This document shows, in pieces, positions 38,641 to 51,589 of a stretch of 64,000 bases of DNA; position 1 is the stretch's first letter; each line of letters opens with the position of its first letter. The stretch lies in assembly GCA_951799445.1 (NCBI GenBank), contig OX637294.1:23833452-23897451 (forward strand). The letters run 5' to 3'. The translations under genes were made by a program, and so were the position numbers. The notes below the pieces were generated by a model that ran no database searches, was not told where the DNA came from, and saw only the letters and a list, made by a program, of their open reading frames with translations. This DNA comes from Pseudisothecium myosuroides. Its lineage: Eukaryota > Streptophyta > Bryopsida > Hypnales > Lembophyllaceae.

Positions 38641-39032
38641 ATTGCCCCTTCTTTCAACCCCAAAGAAAAGAGAGGAATTACTTGTTTACCACGGAATAAC
38701 AAATGATCAAATTTGGAAAATTTGAAGTCACACTATCCTACATGAAGGTCACATGAAGGTCACATTCAGCATAAAATAAGTCATGGTTGTAAAAAAAAAA
38801 AGTGCCACATGTCAACTTGTGAATGGTGTGAGGTGATGTGGATCCCTCCAACATGGAAATTCAATTTCAACACCTAAGTGCCGAATCATTCCTTCCGCAT
38901 AAAGAGGTTTGAAGTTGATCAAAAATTCATCCAACTCTTAGAGTTGTTCAAAAAATAAAGTCAAACACATCCCATTAGATTAGTTGCAATTTTGCAAAAT
39001 CCATTATTCATTCAATTTCAAAGCCCTCTTAA

Positions 39033-39955
39033 GCCCTAAAGGCCCATTGTCCCCTTGAGGGACAATTTGGATTTCGGGTAGGTCTTATGACCTCAATTTT
39101 TAGTAAATTTTTTTGAAACTTTCTTATAAGATAGAAAATTTGATTAGCTTTTTTGGGAATATAATTTTTATTTCAATCAGTGCTTAAGAGCAAAAGTTAT
39201 ACTACAAAAAATCCAAATTTTCATTTGGTAGGCAAAAAAAGAAATCCGCAAAAAATTGAAACTGATTTAAATTTTTTTTCATATAGATCATATTTTTGTC
39301 TAGGTGTGAAGCTTTGATTCATTCCATTTGGATTAGTGATGTAAAAGTTAAGAACAATCTTGTTTTTCGGGCAATCTGAGCATTTTCTTAAAAAAGCAGC
39401 TTATAGGATTCATTTTTGAATGCAATTTTCACAATTTAAAAAAAATTTGTTTAATAAGTTTAATTTTGTTTGCTTAAACAATCTCACTATTGGGATTATT
39501 GTATCTCAATCCTATGTAAGAGCTATTAACAATTTAATTTTTCTTTTAATCTTGGACCTACTTCTACTTAACAATTTTTTTAAGAATGAAAATCAAGTGT
39601 GTGTTTTTTGAATTTTTTTTCCTAGACTTTCAACTCAATTTTTTAACATAAATTTTTTAAGTTCAAAGTTTTTAGTGCAAAAAAATTCCACAAATGGTGG
39701 TCAAAGCCATCTGAAATTGTAGGCCAACATTCCAAAAAAAAATTCCCAACTTTGAATGCTAATATATTCCAATTGGTATGGTCAAACTTTATGAAATTTT
39801 TAACACATGACCTTAGACAAGTAAAGTACAAGATCTTATGTTTAGATTGTAAGAAAAAATATTTTCTTTGTTTTCATGGATGAACGCAGCAAGAATGACA
39901 ATTTTGAATGTGTTTTGAAAAAAAATGGCCTTGGGCCTTTTGGGGCCAACGGTGC
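39033..39955. mobile_element. TTAA-family element, inverted subtype, right end degraded
   Basis: It starts after TTAA at 39029-39032 with GCCCTAAAGGCCCATTGTCC and then follows the reverse complement of 13864-14852. The right end, GGCCTTGGGCCTTTTGGGG, is a decayed version of CCTTGGTCCTTTAGGGG. Confidence 0.55.
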
Positions 39956-40175
39956 TAGTATGTGAGCCCAAGAATGCGAGCTTGTGAGCATTGAGCCTAC
40001 AATATAGGTACCTATAATATAGATACCACACACTATAGAAGGTGTATGCATTATAAACACTTATAATACGGATATTTGTAACATATACACTCTATTATCA
40101 TAGACGGTTTCCATAGTATATACACCTATAACATAGGTATATAGTATTCTAGGCTCATGGGCTCACACTCATGCT
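39955..40175. mobile_element. small inverted-repeat element rich in TATAGGTACCTATA
   Basis: The left block TATGTGAGCCCAAGAATG and the right block, inverted, GAGTGTGAGCCCATGA delimit it. The interior has palindromic ATAGGTACCTATAATATAG and ACCTATAACATAGGTATATA. A related stretch occurs at 27225-27365. Confidence 0.45.
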
Positions 40176-40602
40176 TACATAATAGCAACCCTCCTTTTGG
40201 GGCTAAAGTATTGAAGCCTTTTGTAATCCATGTTGTGATTGGATGAGGAAGATTGAATAGAATCAAGCATGAATCTCAAATTCAAGTTGAAAGACCCATG
40301 TTGAGTTTAACCTTCAAAGGAATAAGGCCTATTAATAAGGCACAAGGTACAGTAATAAGGTAGTTAATTTTAGAAGGGACAAGGCTTATTAACAAGGTAG
40401 TCTTGCAAAATAATCATATTCATGGATGAATAAGTGCAATCTTCTTTTCTATAATTCCAATATAAGCCATTCATTAACCAATTTTTGACCTTGTAGGTGT
40501 GCTTGGGTTAACTCTGGAAAAGAAACTATCAATAAGGCAATTGGTCTAAAACTTTTGTAGCTTTCTAGCAACTTGGTCAAAAAGAATAATGAAAAAAAAA
40601 CT

Positions 40603-40652
40603 AAATAATAATAATAATATAATAATATAATAATAATAATAATAATAATAAT
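40603..40652. repeat. AAT trinucleotide microsatellite
   Basis: About 50 bp of almost pure AAT/ATA repeats with two ATAAT interruptions. The minus-strand Ile/Leu/Tyr ORF ending here is an artefact of it. Confidence 0.85.
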
Positions 40653-40833
40653 ATGTGTATATAAATATAAGGATTGTCTAATTTATAGAAATTCAACTCA
40701 CTCCATCCAATCTTGCATCTCTTATTTGTCAATAATTGTAAACATATATTGCAACACCATTTTGACCATTCTAAAGCACAATCTTTCTCCAACAAAATAT
40801 ACCACTCACATACAACAAACCGGCGACACTTAA

Positions 40834-41756
40834 CCCCTAAAGTTCCTTGACTATGTTCTGACCAAAAATACTCCAAAACTGCCATTTCTAGTACAAGTAC
40901 CAAATTTTTGAAAAATATCATTTTTGGACACATGTAACCATAGGATCTTGTAGTACTCTGGTTTGAGAATATGTGAAAAAAATTCAGAAATTTCCATCCC
41001 GTAGATTGGAAGATATTAGCGTTTGAAGTGGCAAAAGTCCTTTTTTTGGCCCTGCGAAAAATCGGGCAGCTGCACTTCAAAAGGTCAGATTATTATTAAA
41101 AAATTCCAAAATGGTTGTGCTTCTTTGGATTCATTCTTCAGGGCAAGTTGGCTACATGCTTGAAAATTTTCAGATTATTTGGAATTGTACAACATATAGG
41201 AAAAAAATAGTAAGTAGGAAGAGGTAGAGAATGGTTCAAAACACTAAATTGTTAAGAAGTAATTATGGAATTGAAAAATGCCAATCCCAATGGTTGCAAT
41301 GTTGTAATAAACAATCTACAATACATCCTACAATTTTATTTTTTTTGAAAAATATTGAAAATTGAGTGAAATAAATGACTTCAAAGTTTATTTTAGAGTG
41401 GACAATCCATAACTGCCCGCAAACTAAAAATCCTCATAACGTTTGACTCATTGATCAGAATGGAATGATTCAAAGCTTTCCACGTATATATAAATCTAAT
41501 AAACCAATTTCAAATTTTTATTTTTGAAAAAAGTGATTTTTTTTTTCTGCCCGGATTGCCCGAGTTGAGAAACAAACATATTAGGCCATAACTTTTGACT
41601 TGTATTTCCAAATGTCATGAAATTTGGCGCATATGAAAGATATTCCTTGTCCCCACCTTCTATAAAAATTTCAGCCCAAAATATGCAAATCTCTAGTCAC
41701 ACGTACCTGCCCAAAATTTATATGTTGCCAGAAAAGGCATGTTGGTCCTTTAGGGG
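40834..41756. mobile_element. TTAA-family element, complete copy, inverted
   Basis: It is flanked by TTAA at 40830-40833 and 41757-41760. The ends are CCCCTAAAGTTCCTTGAC and, inverted, CCCCTAAAGGACCAACA. The 923 bp align as the reverse complement of 17095-18029. No transposase. Confidence 0.75.
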
Positions 41757-42736
41757 TTAACAAAATCTTCACAAGGCGAAGAATTAAGGGTTTGGAGGTC
41801 AAGACAAGGGTTTAGCTAAATGTGGTCACTATAGATGAAAGTAGCAACAACCATTCAAAAAATGAAAAAACAACTTGGATGAATGCCTAATTTTTTTTTA
41901 TTATATTTTAAGATTGGCCAATTTTATTATATCATTTTTTGGATTGCCTAACTGTTTTTTGCACCTTGACTAAGAATCGCTTCACATGAGAGGTAGGAAG
42001 AAGGGCAGCAACCAACTTTTTTTTATTGTGACTGGTAGCATATGCAAGTGGGATTTCACACTAGAGAGGTAGGAAGGGCAAACAAGGATGATAAAGTAGC
42101 TAATGTATCGTGCCATTGGCAACAAAACTCTTCTGGAGTTTTTTGGCGTGAAGGTGCTACAAGCGCGGCACTTCTTGTGGAAGATTTTAGATTCTATTTA
42201 GAGTTGGTTTTACTGAGGTCATTTCTAGGGGCGGAAAAAAAATTTGGCTATGCCCTAGCCACTTCCACCCTCTACCCAAGAGCACGAAAACAAAACTTGC
42301 AGCTTGAACGGAAGGTTGAACGGATGTGCGGGTAATCAATTAATAACAATATTAAAATACCATTTTGGAGAATGTCCAGGAAACTTCAAAGCTATCCATC
42401 ATGTTGTCCAACTTCCTACCACTTGAATTTTCACATTAGAATGCATACATGGAATACTTTTCAAATGTTGAGAGGCCACATGACCGTTTGCTTTTCCAAC
42501 TTCCTACCGGTCTTTTATGTGAAGTGGCTCTATTTATTAGACAAAAAGTTGCCAAAGCTTCTAGGAAGCTACAATACCGTATCAGATTTCTATGAATGAA
42601 GAATACTGTAGTAGGTGCGTTCTTCCGATTTCTACAATTTCTTTGAAAGTCATTTTGCCGGTCCGGTGGACGTCCTTCCTAAATTCATCCCTAGTGTACG
42701 GGCCGTGAGCTTAGTAGACGAGCCTAGTGCACACAA

Positions 42737-43115
42737 TAGGGGTTGTCACGCCTTCTCCGAGAAACACAAATCTATGAAGTCAGAGAAATAAGCGAGAGAA
42801 ACGAGGATCCAATGGCGAGCCGTTCCACGTGAAGGAGGTGTGACACCCCTTTTTCCTGTTTGAAGCAATTCTCAAAGAATGTGTTACCTGCAAAGCTAGA
42901 TGGGAGCTCCGCAAGCCACGCACGACCAATGAAACTAGCAATTCTCAGAGAATTTTTTTCTTCGAGGACGTTTCTTCACCTTCCGAGGAGGAGAACGGCA
43001 CTTGCTCAACCTCGGAGGTTGAGAGCTCCGCAAGCCACGGAAACCTGCGCAGACAGCGCCACGCGTCCAATCTCGGAGAACTGTCGTAGGGTCGGAGGAG
43101 GTGTGACTACCCCTA
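42737..43115. mobile_element. TIR element with TAGGGGTTGTCAC ends
   Basis: The left end TAGGGGTTGTCACGCCTTCT and the right end, inverted, TAGGGGTAGTCACACCTCCT bracket 379 bp. A third, inverted AGGAGGTGTGACACCCC lies at about 42834. The interior has a direct repeat of GCAATTCTCA(A/G)AGAAT. It is GC-richer than its flanks, and the short ORF here is not protein-like. Confidence 0.6.
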
Positions 43116-43119
43116 ATAA

Positions 43120-46100
43120 TGAGTAACCGTTGCCTACCACCATGGAGTCAGGGACTGAGGCAACGCGGTTGCCACAGCAAATGTCAACTCAACTCCAAGG
43201 AGGAAAGAAACTGCCAAATTTATTAGTCTGGGTATGCACTCCACACTAATTGAATTCTAATCCAAACAGCCACGCATGCAAGTAAAGATAGGACGACTGA
43301 AATACAACTGGGTGAGGATCAATTGGGGATCATTCCCGGATCAGTTGACGAAGACGACTGACTGCACAGCTGATGAAACCGGCAGGCAATTCGAGGTTCA
43401 GTTGTCAATGCTTGCTAGACGGAAAATGATAAAATGGCTGCACAAAAGATTGCTGCAAATTTAGGTTAAGTTACGCTTCCTTTGAAAAGTGACGGTGCTT
43501 TCATAAAAACAAAGAGAGAACAGGGTCCGGGAAGAACCAGCGGCTAGTTCAAAGTTAGCCGGTGGATTTGGGAAAAAATCCGGTTGCAATTTAAAAACAT
43601 CGGCAAAACCCCGGTGAAAATGTCTAAAAAATTTCTATTTTGAATGAAAAATAGAGAAAATAACCGGACTTGGTACTTGAAAAACCGGTTCAATATGGGA
43701 ATTGGAGGAAATTAGCTAGTAAAACTAAAAAAACTTCCCGAACACTGAGAGAGAACAAACAATCAGTCTGGCTCATGCGGACCAGTCAACCTGAGGAATG
43801 AGACTAAAATAGTTTGCTCTAAAAGCGAGCGGCCTCTTCAAATTGACCCTATATTTAGGTTTGAAACGGACATTAGGTGCTTTTTAAATGGACCTTTCAA
43901 GCCATTGAGAGAATCGAGAGAAAAAAATTATTTATTGCAAGAACAAATCATTGGCCTTCATTTACTCAAATCACTTTAGAGGTTGCCACTGGTCGGATTT
44001 TGGAAGACCTAGGGTCACAAATAGGTGCCTACAACAATTTTTTTTGTAAATTCATAATTAATTCAAAAAACATTCAAAAAATATGAAACCACTTGTATTA
44101 CGTTCCGCATCCATTTTTCTTTCTCTGAAAAATGATTCAAAATATTTCTATCTATAGAAATTTGTAAAAAAGGCAGACCAGCCCTTAAATGGTCGCTTTT
44201 AGGACATACTACCTTACATGTCAAATTCCACTTGGATTGGTGAACACTATCTGAATAAGGGAAACCTCATCTTTGCACCAAGTGTCAAGAAACTCTTGGC
44301 AAATGATTCTCTGACGCTCTTCACTACATCTGCAGAAGTAGGAGAGAATGTGGTTTCTGTGAACCATGCCAAACAAGAATGGATTACTCTTTTAGTTGCA
44401 TGAATGTCTTCCACATCCAATGGTCAGAGCCCACCTTCTTTAGAAGCTCATACCCTGGTTGTTATGGTTGTCAATAATTCAAATTTAGAATAGAAAAGTT
44501 CAAAGTATGCAAAATCTCACGGTCTTTGGGATGAACTTTTGAAACAGTAAGACTTGATACTCGTTATAACAATATAACATTCCAAAAAAGGAGGTCAAAG
44601 GGGCTGTTTACAAGTTCGTTTTACTAAAAGTAATTCTTTGTGTGATGCCCGTGATTTATAGGCCAGCTTGCATTCAAGATTTGTTGCAATCATGAAAGAA
44701 GTTGTGAATCATGGGAAGCAAAGGGGCACTTGCCTTGAATTTCAAGCCAATGTTATGAACCTCATTACATAGTTATGATATTTTCACCAATTCTTTTACA
44801 TGAAGTAGCCTATTTTTTATACATTCTTCTACCGGTGATTAAATCCTTTGAAATCATCATATATAACCTTAATGAAAGAATTTTGTCCAAAACTTAAGTC
44901 CAAATTTTCCTCAAAGGGTAATTTATTTTGCATAAAAAGCTCCAAATCTATGTTCCCCCCCTTCTATTAGACCTTCTTAAGGGGTGTTAGAATTAAAAGT
45001 TGTTTGAAGCCCAAAGACTTGACTTTGGCAATGTATGAGTCTTTAAAGGAAGAAAAATTGCCCTACTTGCTCTACTACATGGCCAATGTCTCTACAAAGG
45101 TACGCAACATTTTTTCTATGTTTATCATCGTCATGAATAGATCTTCATTTTCATTTTGAATACTTTTGCAAGTCATCAATAGGACACAAAGCACAAAATG
45201 ACCACACTTAAGAATAGACAAAATTTGCTTTTCTACTTGGTTTGTGTACCTCCCCTAGTAAGCTCTTCAAAACATTCAAAATCAAACTATGATCATGTCT
45301 ATGTCTTCTCCCCTAGTATGCTTGAGCCATCCAAGGGGGATTCGTTTGCCTTTTCTCGCTGCAATGGAACTTGCCATTTGCTTCCAAAAAAATCAAATTG
45401 CCGAAGCCAACTTTCTTCGGGGTTAATCCTTTAGCCCTCTAACGTCCCAATTTAAAATGGATGTACAAAACAATCCCAAGGGCTTTTTTTTACCACAAAA
45501 CTTTTCATTCATCCCAATCAATGCTTGACTTTTTTAAAACCACAATTTCTGTTTGTTGAATTTGATGAAATTGAGTTAAATAATATACATACATTTCTAA
45601 AGATACAAGTAAATATATGCAAAAATTCAAGAAAGGATTCAAGCACTATAAGGGATTAACTTTCCCATGTTTTCCCAGTCTCCTCTACTAAATAGTGACA
45701 TTAAGTTGCCCCACACTAATTTCTCAACATTTGATACAATATCAATATTTACTTTCACTATCAAGAATATACTACTCTTTTTGAATTACACTAAATAGGG
45801 GTATTAAAGGGATCCAAAAATTAAAGGGACTTATCATGGAAAACTGTAGATGTTTGAACATGATGTACAACCCCGAACACTTCAATAACTATTGATGTAC
45901 AGAAAAGGTAGATATTTATATAGTGTGAAATGTCGATCCATTAGTATGGGTCCCCTTAATACCCCTATTCAGTGTAGTAGTTGTTGTAGTGGGGACTCAT
46001 GAACCTCCATGAGCACAAATGGTAATATCTATAGATTAAATATCTGTCAACTTTGATGGCTTAGAAAGTAACTTTTTGGAAGGTAATGCAACCTAATTTC

Positions 46101-46200
46101 ACTATTTAATTAGTATTGTAGATCATTGAATCCGCTGCCGGTAATTAAGTTAGAAAATGAAGTTAAAATGAATTGGCACTTGCACAAGCTGATGCTCCGC
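43120..46200. other. intergenic DNA, no gene supported
   Basis: It contains a degraded MITE fragment (about 43990-44215) sharing AATTCAAAAAACATTCAAAA-type text with 32500. A TTAATCCTTTAGCCCTCTAA sequence at 45423 looks like an eroded TTAA-family end. The rest is unassigned. Confidence 0.4.
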
Positions 46201-46207
46201 AGGCTGC

Positions 46208-46524
46208 TAAGGTAGGAGGTCCCTACACCGCTCACCTAAGAGCTGAAGCTGACTTTTGGGGAGGTAGAACTTCTTAAAATATTTTTCAGTAAATTTTCCT
46301 TGAAAGGCAAGAGAAATTGACATCTAACCCAAGTTGTTTCATATTTTTTGAAGCTTTGTGGAATTAGTTATGAATTTCTGAAGTTGCAGAAAAGTGCATT
46401 TTTGTGGGCTCTAAAACCGACCACCTCCTCAAATGCACACCACTTGTACATTGGAAAGTGCAAAATGTACCTCTAGAGCTTGATCGGTTTTAGAACCCGC
46501 TCCATTTTAGGACCTCCTACCTTA
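46208..46524. mobile_element. MITE with TAAGGTAG ends, copy 2
   Basis: A perfect 15-bp terminal inverted repeat, TAAGGTAGGAGGTCC. The 317-bp interior resembles 32344-32673, including an ACCGACCACCTCC / GATCGGTTTTAGAA inverted pair. No clear target duplication. Confidence 0.7.
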
Positions 46525-46559
46525 CCGCACTCAGGTACGACCGACACACTCCTTCCAGT

Positions 46560-46920
46560 CTTGGGAGATGGGACTCCGAATCAAAACTTTGGAATTGCGC
46601 AAAATACTAAATGCTGCCTTCAAAGGTGGGCCTTGCAAGGTAAATCCGGGGTAAAAGTAAAAAAGACCCCCCTATTTTGTGCCGTTCTTGGGTATGTTAT
46701 AAACCCCTCCTAGATAATTTGGGGTCTCTAATTGCAAATATGAATTCAGAATTTGAAAAAAAATAAATTTGTGGCAAATAAAAAATTCCTGTGTTTTCCC
46801 CGGGGTAAATTCAGCCCGCAGGGCCCACCTTCGAAGGCAACATTTAGCGCTTTCCTGGAATTGCAATCCTTTCCCACAGTTCCTGGGACTTCGCGACTGA
46901 CTCACAGGGAGCCCGGTGGC
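46560..46920. mobile_element. GC-rich foldback element, copy 2
   Basis: The inverted arms are about 46600-46655 and 46795-46850, around AAATGCTGCCTTCAAAGGTG and CACCTTCGAAGGCAACATTT. The central text (CCCCCTATTTTG, AATTTGGGGTCTCTAATTGC) is shared with 38370-38510, so the two elements are relatives with different arms. Confidence 0.5.
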
Positions 46921-47099
46921 ATCCGCCACTATTAGCCTGCTCAGGCAAGCATTCATGGGTTCATTGAAAACATCTAAGGGTGGGCGAACTTTGAAATGTT
47001 GGATAGATGTAGATAGGGACGCAATTGCAAGCTGCGGGTCCATAATGAATATGTCTACCTTAGCTAACAAGCTGATTGCTTTGTTGCAAATAGTCTAAA

Positions 47100-48750
47100 G
47101 GGGCCGCTCTTGAAAGTCGACCCCTACTTTTTGAACTGAAAATGAATGGGGAAAGAAATCAAAAATGGTGCACAATAAAGGACAAGTGTAAGAGCCCATT
47201 TGAGTAGTGTGCAATTCTATTAATACAACTGCAAGGGTGGCAACCTCCCAAGTGGTCCATTTTGAATACACTTTTTGTTTGTTTAACTTCTTGTCTTTGC
47301 CATTTCTTCATGTGCATCAAATTGATTTTGGCATCACCTAGGTGACGCTTTTAACACCTTACACCTTGTATCTTTGAAAATTTGTAACTAATTCACAATG
47401 CATCCAAAAATTATGAAACCACTTGCATTTTGATTCATAGTCCTTCACTTATATACAAAAATTGTTGTTCATTTTCTAGAGCATATGGATCATGCCACAG
47501 AGCTTAACTGTACAATTTTAGGTGTAGTTACCTTAAAATGTTTACTGTAGGAGTTTTTTCATGAAGGGAGAGTTGGGGTGGAGTGTGATTGCTCAAAACT
47601 GAGTCAAATTCTTTGACAACCATGTTAACCTTTATACAATGTTTGTAGTGTTCAAAAATACACTAAAAAGTTAGTTAGAGGATTTGGATGTGGCTTTTAA
47701 CAAGGTTTGATATTTTAGTCAAATGCCTTGCATGAGAAACAAAAGAAGGGGTTGTGAATTTTTGGTACCCCACTATACACAATGGCCCCAATAAAGATAC
47801 TTACTGCATGTTTGTGTCATTCAATTTTTTTTGCACAATGTGGATTATGGTATAATTATTATTTTTGGCATGCATAATGAACATTACATCCTGACACAAT
47901 GTCAATCAAGTATACCAAATTTCAACATTAAGGCAATTTTCATGGTTTTATTTGATAATTTATTGAAAACAATTGGTGACGAATTTTCAAAACTTGATTG
48001 TGGAGATATGTAGCAAACATCTACACGTACATCTTTCCTTCTCGAAAAAAATCTTTTTATTTATACCAAAGAGAGTTCAATGTTGGGAAGTTGCATGCCC
48101 TTAATTGATAAAATTGATATCTTTTATTGTAAATAAATACCTTAACCAAAATATTAAGACTCAAAAATATACATTTGGCCAAAAAGCAACTAATCATTTG
48201 TTGTATAAACTATAGAATTAGCCACCTTGTCTTTTGGAAGCACATCTCTTTGTAAACACTTTGGCTCTCTTAGAGCATCACCATTGTTGCACAACAAAAT
48301 GCATACTCCATACAAACTTGGCCGGACTTTGCACGAGGCGAGTCCAAGGCTCTAATAACTATGCTCCATTGTGGCTCGTTGAGTGTACACTACAAGTTGC
48401 AAAGCTACTCAAAAACAAGGAACACATTCCCTTGCCTTTGCCCTTCATGGATGTCACAAGGTCAATGTGTTTAGTAAAAAGCAATGAATTTGTTGAATCA
48501 GGCCACAACAAACCAAAATGAGATCCAACATTAACCAAATATGAATACATCGAAATTGGTGTGTATTTAGAGAGCACTGGGCTATGGAGGATGATGTGTC
48601 CAAGAATAATCTAGCTAGGATTCCTTATCTGATTTGTGAATAATATAATGTATTTGATCAATTGTTCAATATAACCAATGAGAACTACACCTTCATACCC
48701 CCTTTATTTCACCTTTGGAGAGAATTTGGAAAAACTAAATTGTTAACAGG
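47100..48750. other. intergenic DNA, no gene supported
   Basis: A MITE end (TTAGGTGTAGTTACCTTA at 47517) and a nearby AACTAATTCACAATGCATCC block are old repeat fragments. The 95-codon ORF at 48234 shows no recognisable family. Confidence 0.4.
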
Positions 48751-48759
48751 AATTGTTAA

Positions 48760-49326
48760 CCCCTAAAGGATTAGAAGGTGTCTAGATTTTCAAAATTGTG
48801 AAGATCTATTATAAAATGCAACTTAGAATTTTTTTTAAATGATGACTCTCAAGCAATAGTTGTAAAATATGATTTATAGATCACATCCATATGGTTAGAT
48901 CAACAATTACACAAACCAATATTTTACAATAAAATTTGAAGTCACAATTTTCAAATTCTTTCTAAAATCAACTGTAGATTGAATATTTATGATTTTTACA
49001 AGAACTTTTTTTCTATTAGTTCAAAATGCTAAGTTCTAATTATAGTGATTTTTGAAGATTTTTATTTCATTTTTTGATTCAAGTCGTTTTTGAAGGATCA
49101 TTTATTGAACTGAAAAAGTTATTTTTCGAGGCAAGACCTCCCGATCCCCTTTGAATTATAGAATATTTGTAAAGCAAAATCTTCATAATTTGAATCGTAC
49201 AAATATTAAAGAACTAATACAAGAATCTTTAGAAATATTGATGGATGAAAAAATGCATTTTGGTGAGTTTGGGACATGTTTCCGTTCATTCATTGTTCAA
49301 AATCTGCACTCATGGTCCTTAAGGGG
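48760..49326. mobile_element. short TTAA-family element, 567 bp
   Basis: It is flanked by TTAA at 48756-48759 and 49327-49330. The ends are CCCCTAAAGGATTAGAAG and, inverted, CCCCTTAAGGACCATGAG. The interior differs from the 0.9-1 kb copies, so only the termini and target are shared. It may have inserted into an older TTAA-family copy, because the right flank (TTTTAATCCCAATGGTGAG) continues as family interior to about 49680. Confidence 0.7.
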
Positions 49327-50172
49327 TTAACTAAATATTTTAATCCCAATGGTGAGATTGTTTTAGCAAGCAAAGTCAACTATGTGGACCTTTTTTCTTT
49401 AATTGTAAAAATTGAGTTCAAAAATGAATCCTATGAGTTGTTTTCTTATGATGATGCAATAATTGACTATAAAACAAAAAAATTCTCTAACTTCCACATT
49501 ACTAATCCAAATGGAATGAATCAAAGCTTCACATGTAGAAAAAAATATAATCTTTGAAAAATAAATTAAAAATTCAACTTTTTGTGATTTTTTGTATTGC
49601 CTAGCAAATTACTTTTGTCAAAAATTGAGGTCACATAAGTCTTCTAAAAGTCTTGTGAGGAGACTTTGGGACTTTAGGGGCTAAATCTGCAACACAAATT
49701 GATGGATTCCAACCCTTTTTACACCTTACATTCTCAATTTCAAGAGAACTTGCTTCAAAAACAAAACTGTACCACACTGATTTGTCCCAATAGACTACCA
49801 TATATTTAGTTCAAATTCGGCACATAGGTGCCAAAGTAGTTTAATTTTAGAATTCGGACACTTCGGCAGCTCAATTTGGATTTCTTGGATTTTGGCACTT
49901 TGCTCTTCCTAATTTTTTGACACTCCTATTTTTGGATTGATTTTATCTATTCATGTGTAAATGTGTTCTCTTTTCTAAATTTTCTCAAGAATAATTTTTG
50001 GATATTCAGAATTGATACCAATGAATTTTTTTCAGATTTTCAATAAATAGATGTATAATTTTTCAAATTTTAGACATGTTCCAAATTTTTCCTAATTATA
50101 TACAAAACTGACCTACAAGTAGGGTAGACAAGTGTATGTGTCCCTAATTAACCAAAGTCACATTTTTTTTAA

Positions 50173-51586
50173 CTACTGTACAGTAAGGTCTACTTCATTT
50201 ACGAATTTTTGAAATCGCAGGGAAGGGAATTTCAGATCTGCCAACTTTGACAGCCTCCCAAGGGCTCAAAAATGGTTCTTTGACCATGAAACTTTTACCA
50301 CAACTTCATCTTTAAGTTAATTATACGTGTGCCAAAATTCAAGGCCAAATGATTTACACAAAAAAAGATATTCAAAATCTCCCAACATGTGTAGCCGTGA
50401 AAAAAATTTCACTACTTCCAACTTTGACACCATCCCAAGGACTGAAATTTTTTTCTTTTTCTATGAAATTTTTTTCATAGGACCATCTATATGTTGATTA
50501 CATGTGTGAAAAATTTCAAGTCCAAAAGCCTCCCACAAAAATAGATATTCAAAATCTCCCAACATGTGTATTTGTGAAACAATTTCACTACTACCAACTT
50601 TGACAATATCCCAAGGGTTGAAAAATTGTTTATTTACCATGAAATTTTTATGATGAAATCATCTCTATGTTAATAACATGTGTGACAAATTTCAAGTTCA
50701 AAAGATTCATTCAAAAAGAAATATGCCAATTCTACCAACATGTGTAGTTGTGAGAAAAATTTCACTACTACCAACTTTGACACTATCCCAAGGGCTGAAA
50801 AAAACACATTTTACTATGAAATTTTTGGCATGAGATCATCTTTATATTGATAAAATGTATGCCAAATTTCAAGGTCAAAAGATTTACCGAAAAAAAGATA
50901 TTCTAATTCTACCAACATGTGTAGTTGTGAGAATGACTTTCTACATCCATGTGAAAGTTTTAACCCAAAAAATTACACTATCTCAAGGGCTGAATTTTTT
51001 TTCCTCACAACTACACATGTTGGTAGAGTTGGCATATTTCTTTTTGTGTGAATCTTTTGAACTTGAAATTTGTCACACATGTTATTAACATAGAGATGAT
51101 TTCATCATAAAAATTTCATGGTAAATAAACAATTTTTCAACCCTTGGGATATTGTCAAAGTTGGTAGTAGTGAAATTGTTTCACAAATACACATGTTGGG
51201 AGATTTTGAATATCTATTTTTGTGGGAGGCTTTTGGACTTGAAATTTTTCACACATGTAATCAACATATAGATGGTCCTATGAAAAAAATTTCATAGAAA
51301 AAGAAAAAAATTTCAGTCCTTGGGATGGTGTCAAAGTTGGAAGTAGTGAAATTTTTTTCACGGCTACACATGTTGGGAGATTTTGAATATCTTTTTTTTG
51401 TGTAAATCATTTGGCCTTGAAATTTGGCACACATATAATTAACTTAAAGGTGAAGTTGTGGTAAAAGTTTCATGGTCAAAGACCCATTTTTGAGCCCTTG
51501 GGAGGCTGTCAAAGTTGGCAGAAGTGAAATTCCCTTCCCTGCGATTTCAAAAATTCGTAAATGAAGTAGACCTTACTGTACAGTAG
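50173..51586. repeat. 1.4-kb giant inverted repeat (foldback element)
   Basis: Arms 50173-50762 and about 51003-51586 are reverse complements with few differences, separated by a loop of about 240 bp. Both ends carry the palindrome TACTGTACAGTA (50174-50185, 51574-51585). Each arm consists of about three tandem units of roughly 177 bp marked by CCAACATGTGTAG and CAACTTTGACA. A fourth unit sits in the loop. There is no coding frame. A transcript would fold into a very long hairpin. It ends just upstream of the GC-rich 5' region of the 54-kb gene. Confidence 0.85.
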
Positions 51587-51589
51587 GAC

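Noticed and set aside
40601..41080. 159-codon minus-strand ORF
   Set aside because: It covers an AAT microsatellite and the end of a TTAA-family element, and parts of it recur as short ORFs in the other copies of that repeat.
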